Assembly: GCF_001642575.1 (NCBI RefSeq)
Contig: NZ_LXNG01000057.1
Coordinates: 1 to 64,000 of the forward strand
Origin: Xanthomonas floridensis
Lineage (GTDB): Bacteria > Pseudomonadota > Gammaproteobacteria > Xanthomonadales > Xanthomonadaceae
Direction of reading: 5' to 3'
Length of the DNA stretch: 64,000 bases
The stretch's first letter is position 1, and every line of letters begins with the position of its first letter. Below, one piece after another: positions 56,767 through 64,000 of the stretch. Made by a program: the position numbers and the translations under genes. The notes beneath the pieces are model-generated. The model was not told where the DNA came from. It ran no database searches and saw only the letters and a program-made list of their open reading frames with translations.

Positions 56767-56814
56767 AGCGGCCGACAACGTCAGTCCACTGCAGGCCGGC
56801 TGATCTGCGGCCTG

Positions 56815-56933
56815 GCTGCAGGGCCCTTGCCCACCCACCCTCGTGGGACACGCTGCAAGTACGTGCATGTAGGCTCCTGCGCGGCATCCATGCCGCGTAA
56901 GGTCCCGCAAGGGCGGGTGGCAAGAGCCAGTCG
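56815..56933. repeat. Palindromic intergenic element, copy near gntR
   Basis: Arms CCCTTGCCCACCCACC and GGGCGGGTGGCAAGAG flank an inner hairpin GCGGCATCCATGCCGC. It is homologous to the element at 11284-11394 but inverted. Confidence 0.75.
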
Positions 56934-56989
56934 AGATGATCGGTGTGCGCGGTTTTCAACAAAGCAACCAGCAACCTGCCTGGTGCGGT

Positions 56990-57088
56990 GTCCTTGCCGC
57001 TTGCGGGACCGTGTGGCGGCATGGATGCCGCCACCGAGCCTCCACGGATGGATGCACGGCGTGTCCCGCGAGCGGCGAGGGCACCGCG
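56990..57088. repeat. Palindromic intergenic element, homologue of 10.9-kb copy
   Basis: The inner part (GTGTGGCGGCATGGATGCCG and GAGCCTCCACGGAT) is the reverse complement of the interior of the 10931-11033 element. The outer arms have a different sequence yet remain complementary to each other through G-T and compensatory changes. The rest of 56767-57313 holds no gene. Confidence 0.78.
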
Positions 57089-57313
57089 CACTCGACCCAC
57101 TCAGCGTTTGATCTGGACTTCCAATGCGTTTGACCTGAACTTCCGACGGCATCCATCAGGATGCGGCCGACAACACTCTGCACTCATCGCACGGCGAGCA
57201 GTCGTCAGCTTGCAGGGCACAGCGCTCAAGGAACTGCACTGTATGCGTGCTACATGCCGCACCGAACACCGGCTGCGCCCGCCTGGCGATGCGCATGCCA
57301 CTTGGCAGCTGTT

Positions 57314-58153
57314 CTACGCGTCGAACAGCATGCGTTGCGGGTCCGGCGGTGGCAGGTCGGCAAGCAGTTGGGTCAGTTGGTCGCGCTGCGCACGCAGCGG
57401 GTCGTGCATCAAAAAGTTGGCCAGGCGTGCATGCCAGGCCGGCCAGCGCGTGGCCAGGGCATCCATGTCGCCATCGGCCGGGCGGCCTTCGTGCGGCGAA
57501 GCGACGAAGGCGGTATCGCACAACACATTGCGCCATCCCAGCCCGCCCATGCGCAGACTGAGGTCCACCAGCGCGGCATACCAGGAGCCATAACTGCTGG
57601 CATCCAGACCGCCGGCCTTGCGCCGTGCGGCGCCACGCAACAACACCGCATGTCCGATCGCCGATGGCAACTCCGGATGCAGCGGCGGCATGGCCGCACA
57701 GGCAGCGGCAAGGCGTTCCGGCGCATCCGGCATGGGATTGAGTTCGCCCAGGCGCGGCCAGCTACAGGCTTCGCCCACATTGCTCCAGGGCGTGGCCGTG
57801 GCGATCGCCGCATCGCGCGCAAAACACGCGGTGAGTTGACGCAACCAACCGGGCAGCGGGCAGGCATCGACCCCCAGCACCACCACGTCGGCGTCGCCGC
57901 AGGCGGCGAGCATTTCATCCAGATGCGCCACCTCGCCGAGCATGCGCTGGCGACGGGTGTGATGCGCCTGCAGCTGGGTGCGCGCCAGCCAGTGCTCGAT
58001 GACGGCGCGGCCGCGGGGGCCGGCCTGCGCATCGTCGGCCAGCCACACCCGCGTACCGGCGGGCGTGGCCACATCCAATGCACCCAGGCACGCATCCAGC
58101 GCCTCGTCGTCGGTGCCGACCGGCACCAGCACGACGGGCAGTGCCGCACTCAT
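57314..58153 (-). CDS. Glycosyltransferase-like protein coupled to xps cluster
   Basis: A 279-residue soluble protein with a GT-A-like layout: PVVLVPVGTDDEALDACLGA at the start (nucleotide-binding strand), DVVVLGVDACPLPGWLRQL in place of the D-x-D region, and WYAALVDLSLRMGGLGWRNV near the C-terminus, as in GT2 enzymes. The typical QxxRW motif is absent. Its ATG overlaps the xpsD stop (ATGA), so it is translated with the secretion genes. Its role in type II secretion, if any, is unknown. Confidence 0.65.
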   Translation of the reverse strand: MSAALPVVLVPVGTDDEALDACLGALDVATPAGTRVWLADDAQAGPRGRAVIEHWLARTQLQAHHTRRQRMLGEVAHLDEMLAACGDADVVVLGVDACPLPGWLRQLTACFARDAAIATATPWSNVGEACSWPRLGELNPMPDAPERLAAACAAMPPLHPELPSAIGHAVLLRGAARRKAGGLDASSYGSWYAALVDLSLRMGGLGWRNVLCDTAFVASPHEGRPADGDMDALATRWPAWHARLANFLMHDPLRAQRDQLTQLLADLPPPDPQRMLFDA

Positions 58154-60462
58154 TGCGGCTTCTGGCTGGGTTTCAGCGGCTCCATGGCCTTGAACTTCTG
58201 GCCGTATTCGTCGGTGAGATTGCGCGCTTCCTGCGGGTTGCGCACGATCGACGGGGTGATCAGCACGATGACTTCGCGGCGGTTGTTGTCGCGGGTTTTG
58301 CTACCAAACAGGGCCCCTACAACTGGCAACTTACTTAGGAACGGCACGCCGGAGCTGCCATCGGTCGTGCTGTCATCGATTAGCCCAGCCAGCATCATGG
58401 TGTCGCCACTCTGCACCGCAGCTTCAGTCTTGACGCGACGTGTATTGATATCGACGTTGCAGGCAGCGCTGTTGACTGTAGTGGTTGCCGCCGCCGTACA
58501 CGCTGCAGGTCGTGCACCGGGTGTGCTGACTTCCTGCACGATATCCAGGAACACCATGCCGTCCTTGGTGACCCGCGGACGCACTTTCAGGATCACACCA
58601 GTATCGATGTACTGCACCGAAGAGAAACTGCTGTCGCTGCCCAGACCGGTGTTGATCGAAGTGGAATTGATCGGAATGCGTGAGCCAACATTGAGCGTGG
58701 CCTCGGCGTTGTTACGCACAAACACCGATGGCGTCTGCAGCAGGCGGACATTAGTCACCCGGTCCAGCGCGCTGATGACGGCTGCGGCATTCTTGCCGAG
58801 GAATGTCCAGCCAACGCCGTTGCCAGTCACACTACCGGCGATGTCGCCCCAGATGTTGCGACCGGCGGCAGATGGCAGTGCGGGGCCCCCATTGCCATTA
58901 GCATCGAACGGCGTAGTGACCGCATTTTCGAAGTACCAGTTCACGCCGTAACTTAGCTCGCCGGTCAGATTGACCTCCGCAATCTGCGCTTCGATATGCA
59001 CCTGCATCGGCATCACGTCGAGCTTTTCGATGACATCGCGGATGGACGTCCATGCCTGCGGGGTGGAGCGCACCAGCAAGGTGTTGGTTTCGGCCACCGC
59101 CGACACGCCGACCTTGTCGCCTTGCACTTCCAGGGTTACCGCGCCATTGCCGTTGCTGCGCGGCGACAACTGCAGGCTGCCGTTACCGAGCCCTCCGCCA
59201 CTGCTGCCACTGCTGCCACCGGTGCCGCTGCCGCCGAACTCACCGCCCATCGTGCCGCTGCTGCTCCCACTTTCACCGATGCTGCCACCGGTCAGGCCGG
59301 AGCTGCCGCCCATGCTGCTGTCGCGATTGCCTAGCTGCCCACCCAACACGCTGGTTTCCGCCCCCGGCGCCAGCGATGCGTTGGAATCGCCGCCGTTGCT
59401 GCGCCCACCAAACACTTCCGACAACCGATCGGCGAGATCCTTGGCCTTGATGTATTTGAGCTCGTAGGAGAACAACCGCACGCCGCCGCCGGCGCTGTCG
59501 ATGCGGTCCAGCCACTGCTGGATCTGATCCAGATAGCGCGGCTGCGGGGTGATCACCAGCACCGCATTGGCGTTTTCCAGCGGCATGAAACGGAACATGC
59601 CGGCGCTGGGCGTCTTGCTCTGCTCGCCGAACACCTTCTCCAGATCGGCACTGACCTTTTCGGCCTTGCCGGACTGGATCGGGAACACGCCCACCGACAT
59701 GCCAGACAACCAGTCCACGTCGAAGATCTGCACGGTGCGCAGGTAGTTTTCGAGCTCCGCGCGGGTGCCACCCAGGGTGATCACGTTGCGCGCCGGGTCG
59801 GTGCCGACGATGGCGTTCGGGCGCGCATAGGGCTCAAGCACCTTCTTCATTTCGCTGGCGGAGATGAACTTCAACGGCACCACGCGCACTTCGAAACCGC
59901 GCGCGGCCGACGGCGATGCGGTGCTGGGCGCGACGGTGCCGGCCAGCGCCTGGTCGGCCGGCACGATGTTGTAGCGGCCACCGCTGAACACCATGCGCGC
60001 GTTGTTCCAGCCCAGCACCATCTCCAGCAGGTTCAAGGCCTGCGCCGGAGACACCGGGTTGGGCGTGGCCAGGGTCACGGTGCCCTGCACGCCGGGCGCA
60101 ATGACGTAGTTCTGCCCCAGCATGTCGCCCAGGATCGCCTTGACCACCGCCTGCACCGACTCGCCTTCGAAGTTGAAGGTGGCGCTGCCGCTGCTGGCCA
60201 TGCCCAGCGTCGGCGACGGCGACGCCGCCGCGCTTTGGTTGATCATGGTGCCGCTGCCGCGCCGGATCACCGGGCTGGGCTTGGCGCTGGTGTTGCCGTC
60301 GGCACGTTGATCGGCCGCAGTTTGGGTGGCGCCGGCGGCGCCGACTTGCGGGTCCAGGCGCGCATTGCGGCGCACGTCCGGCGGCGGAGTGGTGGCGCAA
60401 CCGGCCAGCAGGCCAATCAGCAGGGACACGGGAAACAGGCGCGGCGTCATGCGTTCACTCAT
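58150..60462 (-). CDS. xpsD: Type II secretion secretin XpsD (GspD)
   Basis: Outer-membrane secretin (770 residues) forming the exit channel. It is a lipoprotein with LIGLLAGCATTPP (Cys near 22). The periplasmic N-domains include FNFEGESVQAVVKAILGDM (N0), three NPVSPAQALNLLEMVLGW-like N1-N3 repeats and a Gly/Ser-rich stretch (about 360-430) inside N3. The C-terminal secretin domain (about 500-740) contains VPFLSKLPVVGALFG and the terminal EVIVLITPSIV. The start at 60462 overlaps the xpsN stop. X. campestris XpsD is known to be a lipoprotein. Confidence 0.95.
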   Translation of the reverse strand: MSERMTPRLFPVSLLIGLLAGCATTPPPDVRRNARLDPQVGAAGATQTAADQRADGNTSAKPSPVIRRGSGTMINQSAAASPSPTLGMASSGSATFNFEGESVQAVVKAILGDMLGQNYVIAPGVQGTVTLATPNPVSPAQALNLLEMVLGWNNARMVFSGGRYNIVPADQALAGTVAPSTASPSAARGFEVRVVPLKFISASEMKKVLEPYARPNAIVGTDPARNVITLGGTRAELENYLRTVQIFDVDWLSGMSVGVFPIQSGKAEKVSADLEKVFGEQSKTPSAGMFRFMPLENANAVLVITPQPRYLDQIQQWLDRIDSAGGGVRLFSYELKYIKAKDLADRLSEVFGGRSNGGDSNASLAPGAETSVLGGQLGNRDSSMGGSSGLTGGSIGESGSSSGTMGGEFGGSGTGGSSGSSGGGLGNGSLQLSPRSNGNGAVTLEVQGDKVGVSAVAETNTLLVRSTPQAWTSIRDVIEKLDVMPMQVHIEAQIAEVNLTGELSYGVNWYFENAVTTPFDANGNGGPALPSAAGRNIWGDIAGSVTGNGVGWTFLGKNAAAVISALDRVTNVRLLQTPSVFVRNNAEATLNVGSRIPINSTSINTGLGSDSSFSSVQYIDTGVILKVRPRVTKDGMVFLDIVQEVSTPGARPAACTAAATTTVNSAACNVDINTRRVKTEAAVQSGDTMMLAGLIDDSTTDGSSGVPFLSKLPVVGALFGSKTRDNNRREVIVLITPSIVRNPQEARNLTDEYGQKFKAMEPLKPSQKPQ

Positions 60463-61253
60463 TGGGTCTGACCGGGGGTAGAGCCGCTCTGGCGCTGCTG
60501 TTGCAGCTGGCGGCGTCGGGCTTCGATACGTTCGCGGATGGCACGCATCTGATCGTCGGAGGGGCGTGGGGCTTCCTGCGCGCCATCGCTGCGTTGCGGC
60601 GGCACCGTCGGCGGGGCCTGCCCGCCAGGCTGCTGCTGTGCCGGCGGGGTGGCAGGCTGCGGCTGCTGCGGCGGTTGCACGGTCGCGGCGGCATCGGGCG
60701 ACGGCAACGGCGGGACCGCGCCCGCCGCACCACGCGCGGCGGCGTTGGCGGTGGGCGGTTGCCCGCCCTGGCCGTTGAACACGTGCAGCTCCAGGGTCTG
60801 GGTGCCGCCGGGGCCCTCGATGGTTGCACTGCGCGGCTGCAGGGCCAGCAGGCGCCAGCCCTTGACCGCTTCACCGCCGAGCTGCACGCGCACCGAGTCC
60901 TGCGGGTCCAGGGTCAGCGTGGCCATCTTGAAGTTGTCGGTCAGCAGCACGCCGGTCAGGCGCACCGTCGAGGCCGCGCCGCTGCCATCGTTGCCGGACA
61001 GGAAGAACGGATGCGGCAGGCGGTCTTCGGCGAAAGCCGGGTGTGCGGCGATCTCCGAATATTTTTCGAACGCCCCCAGCCGCTCCGGCGCAGGCGCCGG
61101 CAAGCTGGGCAGGCGTTGCACCAGCGCCGGGTCGTCCGGCAGCAGCTCCACCCGCTTGCCCAGCCCGGCCACGGCCAGGATGCACACCAGCAGCGCCCAG
61201 CCGACCACCGTGGCCAGCAACCAGGTACGCAAACCGATCAGGTCAAGGCGCAT
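60459..61253 (-). CDS. xpsN: Type II secretion protein XpsN (GspN/C-like)
   Basis: A 264-residue inner-membrane protein with a single N-terminal helix (about 8-30, TWLLATVVGWALLVCILAVA). A periplasmic homology region contains STVRLTGVLLTDNFKMATLT and KGWRLLALQPRSATIEGPGG. A Gln/Pro-rich C-terminal tail (about 165-264) follows. In X. campestris XpsN links the inner-membrane platform to the XpsD secretin, replacing GspC. The start at 61253 overlaps the xpsM end by 11 bp. The tail is unusually low-complexity. Confidence 0.87.
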   Translation of the reverse strand: MRLDLIGLRTWLLATVVGWALLVCILAVAGLGKRVELLPDDPALVQRLPSLPAPAPERLGAFEKYSEIAAHPAFAEDRLPHPFFLSGNDGSGAASTVRLTGVLLTDNFKMATLTLDPQDSVRVQLGGEAVKGWRLLALQPRSATIEGPGGTQTLELHVFNGQGGQPPTANAAARGAAGAVPPLPSPDAAATVQPPQQPQPATPPAQQQPGGQAPPTVPPQRSDGAQEAPRPSDDQMRAIRERIEARRRQLQQQRQSGSTPGQTQ

Positions 61254-61893
61254 TGCTGGCCTCCCCGGCGGCGGCGGCGGGCGCGGCATCGGTATTCAAC
61301 GGCGCAGCGCTGGCACCGGGCCGCAGATAACCTGCCAGCTCGAACGCGATGTCCAGGCCGTTGCCGCTTTCGTTGGGCGAGAGTTGGTAGCGCTGCGCCA
61401 TCACGTTGAGGTTGTCCACGAACAGCCGCGGGCTGCCGTTTTCCAGGCTGTACAGCACCGAGGCCAGCTCTGGGGTGCCGCAGCGCAGGCGCACCTGCAC
61501 CGCCACGCGGGTGAAGCGGTCCTTGCTCTCCGGCTGCAGCGGCGAGCGGTTGCTGATGGCGCAGCTGCGATTGCCGGGGCTGGCTTCCACCACCGCGCGT
61601 TCCAGCCGCTGCACCAGCCCGGCCGAGGCCAGTTCGGCCGAGGTTTCCGGCAGGAAGCCGGGGCGGCTTTCCAGGGTCTGGCGCGCCTGCTGTAGCCGTT
61701 TGCTGACCTCTGGCGCCTGCTGCAATTGCACGCGCACGCGCAGTTCGCGCTCGCGCAGCGCTTGCAGGTCGTCCTGCACGGCGATCATCGGCTGGGTGAA
61801 CCAGGGGTGCACCAGGACCAGATAGGCAACGCCGAGCACCAGCAGCAGCAGGCCCAAGGCGATCCAGCGGTCGCGCTTAACGCTGCGTGGCAT
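61243..61893 (-). CDS. xpsM: Type II secretion protein XpsM (GspM)
   Basis: A 216-residue bitopic inner-membrane protein. One N-terminal helix (about 10-32, RWIALGLLLLVLGVAYLVLV) is followed by a coiled-coil-prone segment (about 40-85, DLQALRERELRVRVQLQQAP). The ferredoxin-like periplasmic domain ends near VNVMAQRYQL. GspM partners GspL in the pump platform. I chose the ATG at 61893; it overlaps xpsL by 17 bp. Upstream in-frame codons are Pro/Arg-rich and unlike the family. Confidence 0.9.
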   Translation of the reverse strand: MPRSVKRDRWIALGLLLLVLGVAYLVLVHPWFTQPMIAVQDDLQALRERELRVRVQLQQAPEVSKRLQQARQTLESRPGFLPETSAELASAGLVQRLERAVVEASPGNRSCAISNRSPLQPESKDRFTRVAVQVRLRCGTPELASVLYSLENGSPRLFVDNLNVMAQRYQLSPNESGNGLDIAFELAGYLRPGASAAPLNTDAAPAAAAGEASNAP

Positions 61894-62998
61894 CGGCCGC
61901 CTCCTTGGCATCGGGGCCGGCCAGCTCGGCGGTGATGGTGAAACGGTCGACGTTGCGACCGGCATCGCTCTGCAGCACGCCGGTCAGCGATGGCGTACGC
62001 CACAGCGGCGAGCCTTCCAGACGACGCACCAGCGAGGAGGCTTCGTTGCTCAAACCGATCAGCTGCAATTGCCCGCCTTCGACCGAGAATTTTTCCAGAT
62101 AGGTACCGCCCGGCAGGCGCCGGCTCAACTCGTCCCAGATTTCCACCGAGGTCGGGCGCGTGGCGCGTTGTTTCTGGAAGAAGGTGGCACCTTCGACCAG
62201 ATCCATCAGTTGCTGGCGTTCGGCGGCCACCTGCCGCGCGCGCGCGGCATTGGCCTGTACCTTGGCGCGCAGGTCGTCGGCGGCCTGGCGGCGATTGTCC
62301 AGCAGCAGGCAACCGGCCACTGCCAGCAACACCACGGCGGTAGCGGCAAGCAACAGGTTCCAGCGCTGCATCGGGTCGCTGCGGCGCAGGCGGCGTGCCG
62401 GCGGCAGCAGATTCACGCCCAGCGGCGCGCCCTGCGCATCGGCCACGTCGATCCCGGACAAGGCCGTCGCCCAGGCATCGGGCACACCGGCCGGGCCATC
62501 GATCATGCGCCGCGGCACCACCACCAGTTCGGCGTCGAGCTGGCCGTCTTCGCGCACATCGAGCACGCGCGCGTCGAAATACACCTGGTCGGCGGTGAAC
62601 GGGGTTTGCCGGTCGATCTCGAAGCGCGCCACATCCTGCAGCCGCGCCGCAGCAGCGGCCGGCAGACGCAAGGGGCGCCGCAAGGTGTGTGCGGCCGGCA
62701 ACAGCCAATGCCGCGGCAAGCCTTCCAACGCGGTCGGCAGCACCGCATTGACTTCCTGCGGCTGCACCGGCCACGGCAGGCTGGCGATCGCCTCGCGGCT
62801 GTGATCGCGCTGGCGCACCAGGTGCAAGGTCTCGCCGTCTAGCTGCAACAGCAGCCGCGCCTGCGACAGGCCCAACTGCCATTGCCAACGCTGCGGCAAC
62901 CACGCCAGCAGCGAGTGCTGCCACCAACGCCAGAAGCCTCCGGCTCCCGGCATGGCGCGTACGCCGATACGACCCAAGGTATCCCGCCATGCGGTCAT
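61877..62998 (-). CDS. xpsL: Type II secretion protein XpsL (GspL)
   Basis: A 373-residue protein with a cytoplasmic actin/PilM-like domain (about 40-210), which binds the XpsE ATPase and contains [20 protein letters not shown] and [20 protein letters not shown]. One membrane helix follows (about 226-248, [20 protein letters not shown]), then a coiled coil and a periplasmic ferredoxin-like domain. The start at 62998 overlaps the xpsK stop. Length is usual for Xanthomonas XpsL. Confidence 0.92.
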   Translation of the reverse strand: MTAWRDTLGRIGVRAMPGAGGFWRWWQHSLLAWLPQRWQWQLGLSQARLLLQLDGETLHLVRQRDHSREAIASLPWPVQPQEVNAVLPTALEGLPRHWLLPAAHTLRRPLRLPAAAAARLQDVARFEIDRQTPFTADQVYFDARVLDVREDGQLDAELVVVPRRMIDGPAGVPDAWATALSGIDVADAQGAPLGVNLLPPARRLRRSDPMQRWNLLLAATAVVLLAVAGCLLLDNRRQAADDLRAKVQANAARARQVAAERQQLMDLVEGATFFQKQRATRPTSVEIWDELSRRLPGGTYLEKFSVEGGQLQLIGLSNEASSLVRRLEGSPLWRTPSLTGVLQSDAGRNVDRFTITAELAGPDAKEAADATQR

Positions 62999-63846
62999 TG
63001 CACTGCTGCTCCCTCTTCCCAACGCAACACGGTATAGGCCGATCCCGGCAACGCAGACGCGCTGGTGGACACCACCGCCCGCAACACAGCCTCGCGTCCC
63101 TGACTCAGTCGCGCCCGGCTCTCGATACTATAAGTGTCAGAGCCACCGACCGTCGCCTCGCTGCCCGGCAAACCCAGCGGCGCGTCACGCTGCGCCAGCA
63201 GTTGCTGCGCATCCAGCCCCATCGCGGTCAACACCGGGCCGGGCGCAAAGCGCGCTTCCGGACGCGAGCGGCCGCTGTACAAGGTGATGTTGGGCAACAG
63301 CTTGCGATACAACGCGCTGTCCATGCCCAGCACCAGACGCAGTTCGCCCAGGGTTTCGAACGGGCTGTCCTTCGCGCCGTACGGCAGGCCGGCATCGGCA
63401 TAATCGCGATCCTCCGCGCCGCCACCGGGCTGGCTCAGCGAATCGCCATCGCGCCAATCGACGATGGCGCCGGCAATGCGCGTATCGCGGCCCTGTTCGC
63501 CGCCGACTGCACGCACCAACCCGGCCAGCAGCGCCGGCTCGGCCATGTTCAGGTCCACCTTGCCGCTTTCATCGGTGATGCGGATTTCCACCGTGGCATC
63601 GTCCATCCGCCAACGATAGCGCCGGCCATCCGCGCGCCAGCGTGCCTGGGTGTCGGTGTTTTGCAAGCGCGAGAGTGCGTATTCCAGGCCGGCACGCGCA
63701 TATTCCTGCGCCTGCGCGCCATTGCGCAGCATGCTGCCCTGCAAGGCTTCCACACGTGCGGTCAGCGCGAATGCGCCGATCATCGCGGTGAGCAGCGCGA
63801 TCAACCACAACACCAGCACCAGCGCGGCACCGCGCGCCCGGCTCAT
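62995..63846 (-). CDS. xpsK: Minor pseudopilin XpsK (GspK)
   Basis: A 283-residue pseudopilin that, with XpsI and XpsJ, caps the secretion pseudopilus. The N-terminus ([20 protein letters not shown]) is a prepilin type signal and hydrophobic helix. As in other GspK proteins the residue after the cleavage site is small and the usual +5 Glu is absent. The periplasmic part includes the GspK insert with [20 protein letters not shown] and [10 protein letters not shown]. The start at 63846 overlaps the xpsJ stop (ATGA). Confidence 0.93.
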   Translation of the reverse strand: MSRARGAALVLVLWLIALLTAMIGAFALTARVEALQGSMLRNGAQAQEYARAGLEYALSRLQNTDTQARWRADGRRYRWRMDDATVEIRITDESGKVDLNMAEPALLAGLVRAVGGEQGRDTRIAGAIVDWRDGDSLSQPGGGAEDRDYADAGLPYGAKDSPFETLGELRLVLGMDSALYRKLLPNITLYSGRSRPEARFAPGPVLTAMGLDAQQLLAQRDAPLGLPGSEATVGGSDTYSIESRARLSQGREAVLRAVVSTSASALPGSAYTVLRWEEGAAVQ

Positions 63847-64000
63847 TGCCCGGCTCCCGGGTTGCTGGATTGCGGCAACGCCACCACCACCGGCGGCCAG
63901 GGAGCGTCGCTGCTGCGAATCTCGATGCGCACCATCAGCGGAAGCCGGTCATGCCATTCCCACTGCGGCAGCCACGCGCTCAGGCGGCCATTTTGTGGGT
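63843..64000 (-). CDS. xpsJ: Minor pseudopilin XpsJ (GspJ), 3' end only
   Basis: Only the last 51 codons are inside the window. They read [20 protein letters not shown], then IEIRS and [15 protein letters not shown], matching the C-terminal strand of GspJ. Position directly before xpsK, with a 4-bp overlap, agrees. The 5' part lies beyond base 64000. Confidence 0.85.
   Translation of the reverse strand, partial: PQNGRLSAWLPQWEWHDRLPLMVRIEIRSSDAPWPPVVVALPQSSNPGAGQ

Overview
The window is GC-rich chromosomal DNA from a plant-associated gammaproteobacterium, almost certainly a Xanthomonas (species not resolvable from sequence alone). Supporting signs are the xps-type type II secretion cluster with a lipoprotein secretin, an Ax21/Omp1X-like outer-membrane protein, a xag/Nfr-like exopolysaccharide locus, a decayed XVIPCD-type (type IV secretion) effector, and the dispersed GGGAATC and palindromic intergenic repeats. 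No tRNA, rRNA or CRISPR array was seen.

Layout. 1-2.3 kb: an IS5-type element lying against a broken XVIPCD effector gene. 2.4-10.5 kb: complete kdpFABCDE potassium-uptake operon (minus strand), with kdpF only 30 codons long. 10.5-11.7 kb: gene-free, with a candidate kdp operator, a 14-bp tandem repeat and two large palindromes. 11.7-13.3 kb: secreted S15-type hydrolase preceded by a 20-unit heptamer array. 13.9-23.6 kb: riboflavin and one-carbon block, read on minus as glyA, nrdR, GNAT, ribD, then (after an insertion carrying an Ax21-like gene, a gene fragment and a hypothetical gene) FMN riboswitch, ribE, ribB, ribH, nusB, thiL. 23.8-30.3 kb: rcnB-like, ettA, def, arsC and a two-gene secreted metalloprotease unit. 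30.5-41.7 kb: cellulose operon bcsD-bcsP-bcsA-bcsB-bcsZ-bcsC (minus). 41.9-43.1 kb: pncB, followed by a short mutS relic. 43.5-48.7 kb: four-gene exopolysaccharide operon whose synthase carries an N-terminal MshEN-like domain. 48.9-50.7 kb: a GT2 gene and a repeat-rich intergenic region. 50.7-56.8 kb: kinase, TonB-dependent receptor, pnuC and GntR regulator, a likely vitamin or nucleoside uptake cassette, with an unusual repeat array between receptor and pnuC. 57.3-64 kb: a glycosyltransferase-like gene coupled to xpsD-N-M-L-K-J.

Functionally, two polysaccharide synthases that may both respond to cyclic di-GMP (BcsA through PilZ, the other through MshEN) lie within 18 kb, next to the xps export machinery. 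Most operons are tightly packed with ATGA overlaps.

The most unusual material is in the repeats. (1) Nine tandem 126-130 bp units lie between the TonB receptor and pnuC, and eight of them carry a copy of the receptor gene's own last codons fused to a REP-like hairpin. (2) A two-armed GGGAATC element fills three operon-internal gaps and comes up to the start codons of kdpD, thiL and nrdR, leaving no visible Shine-Dalgarno; one copy also encodes the tail of KdpC.
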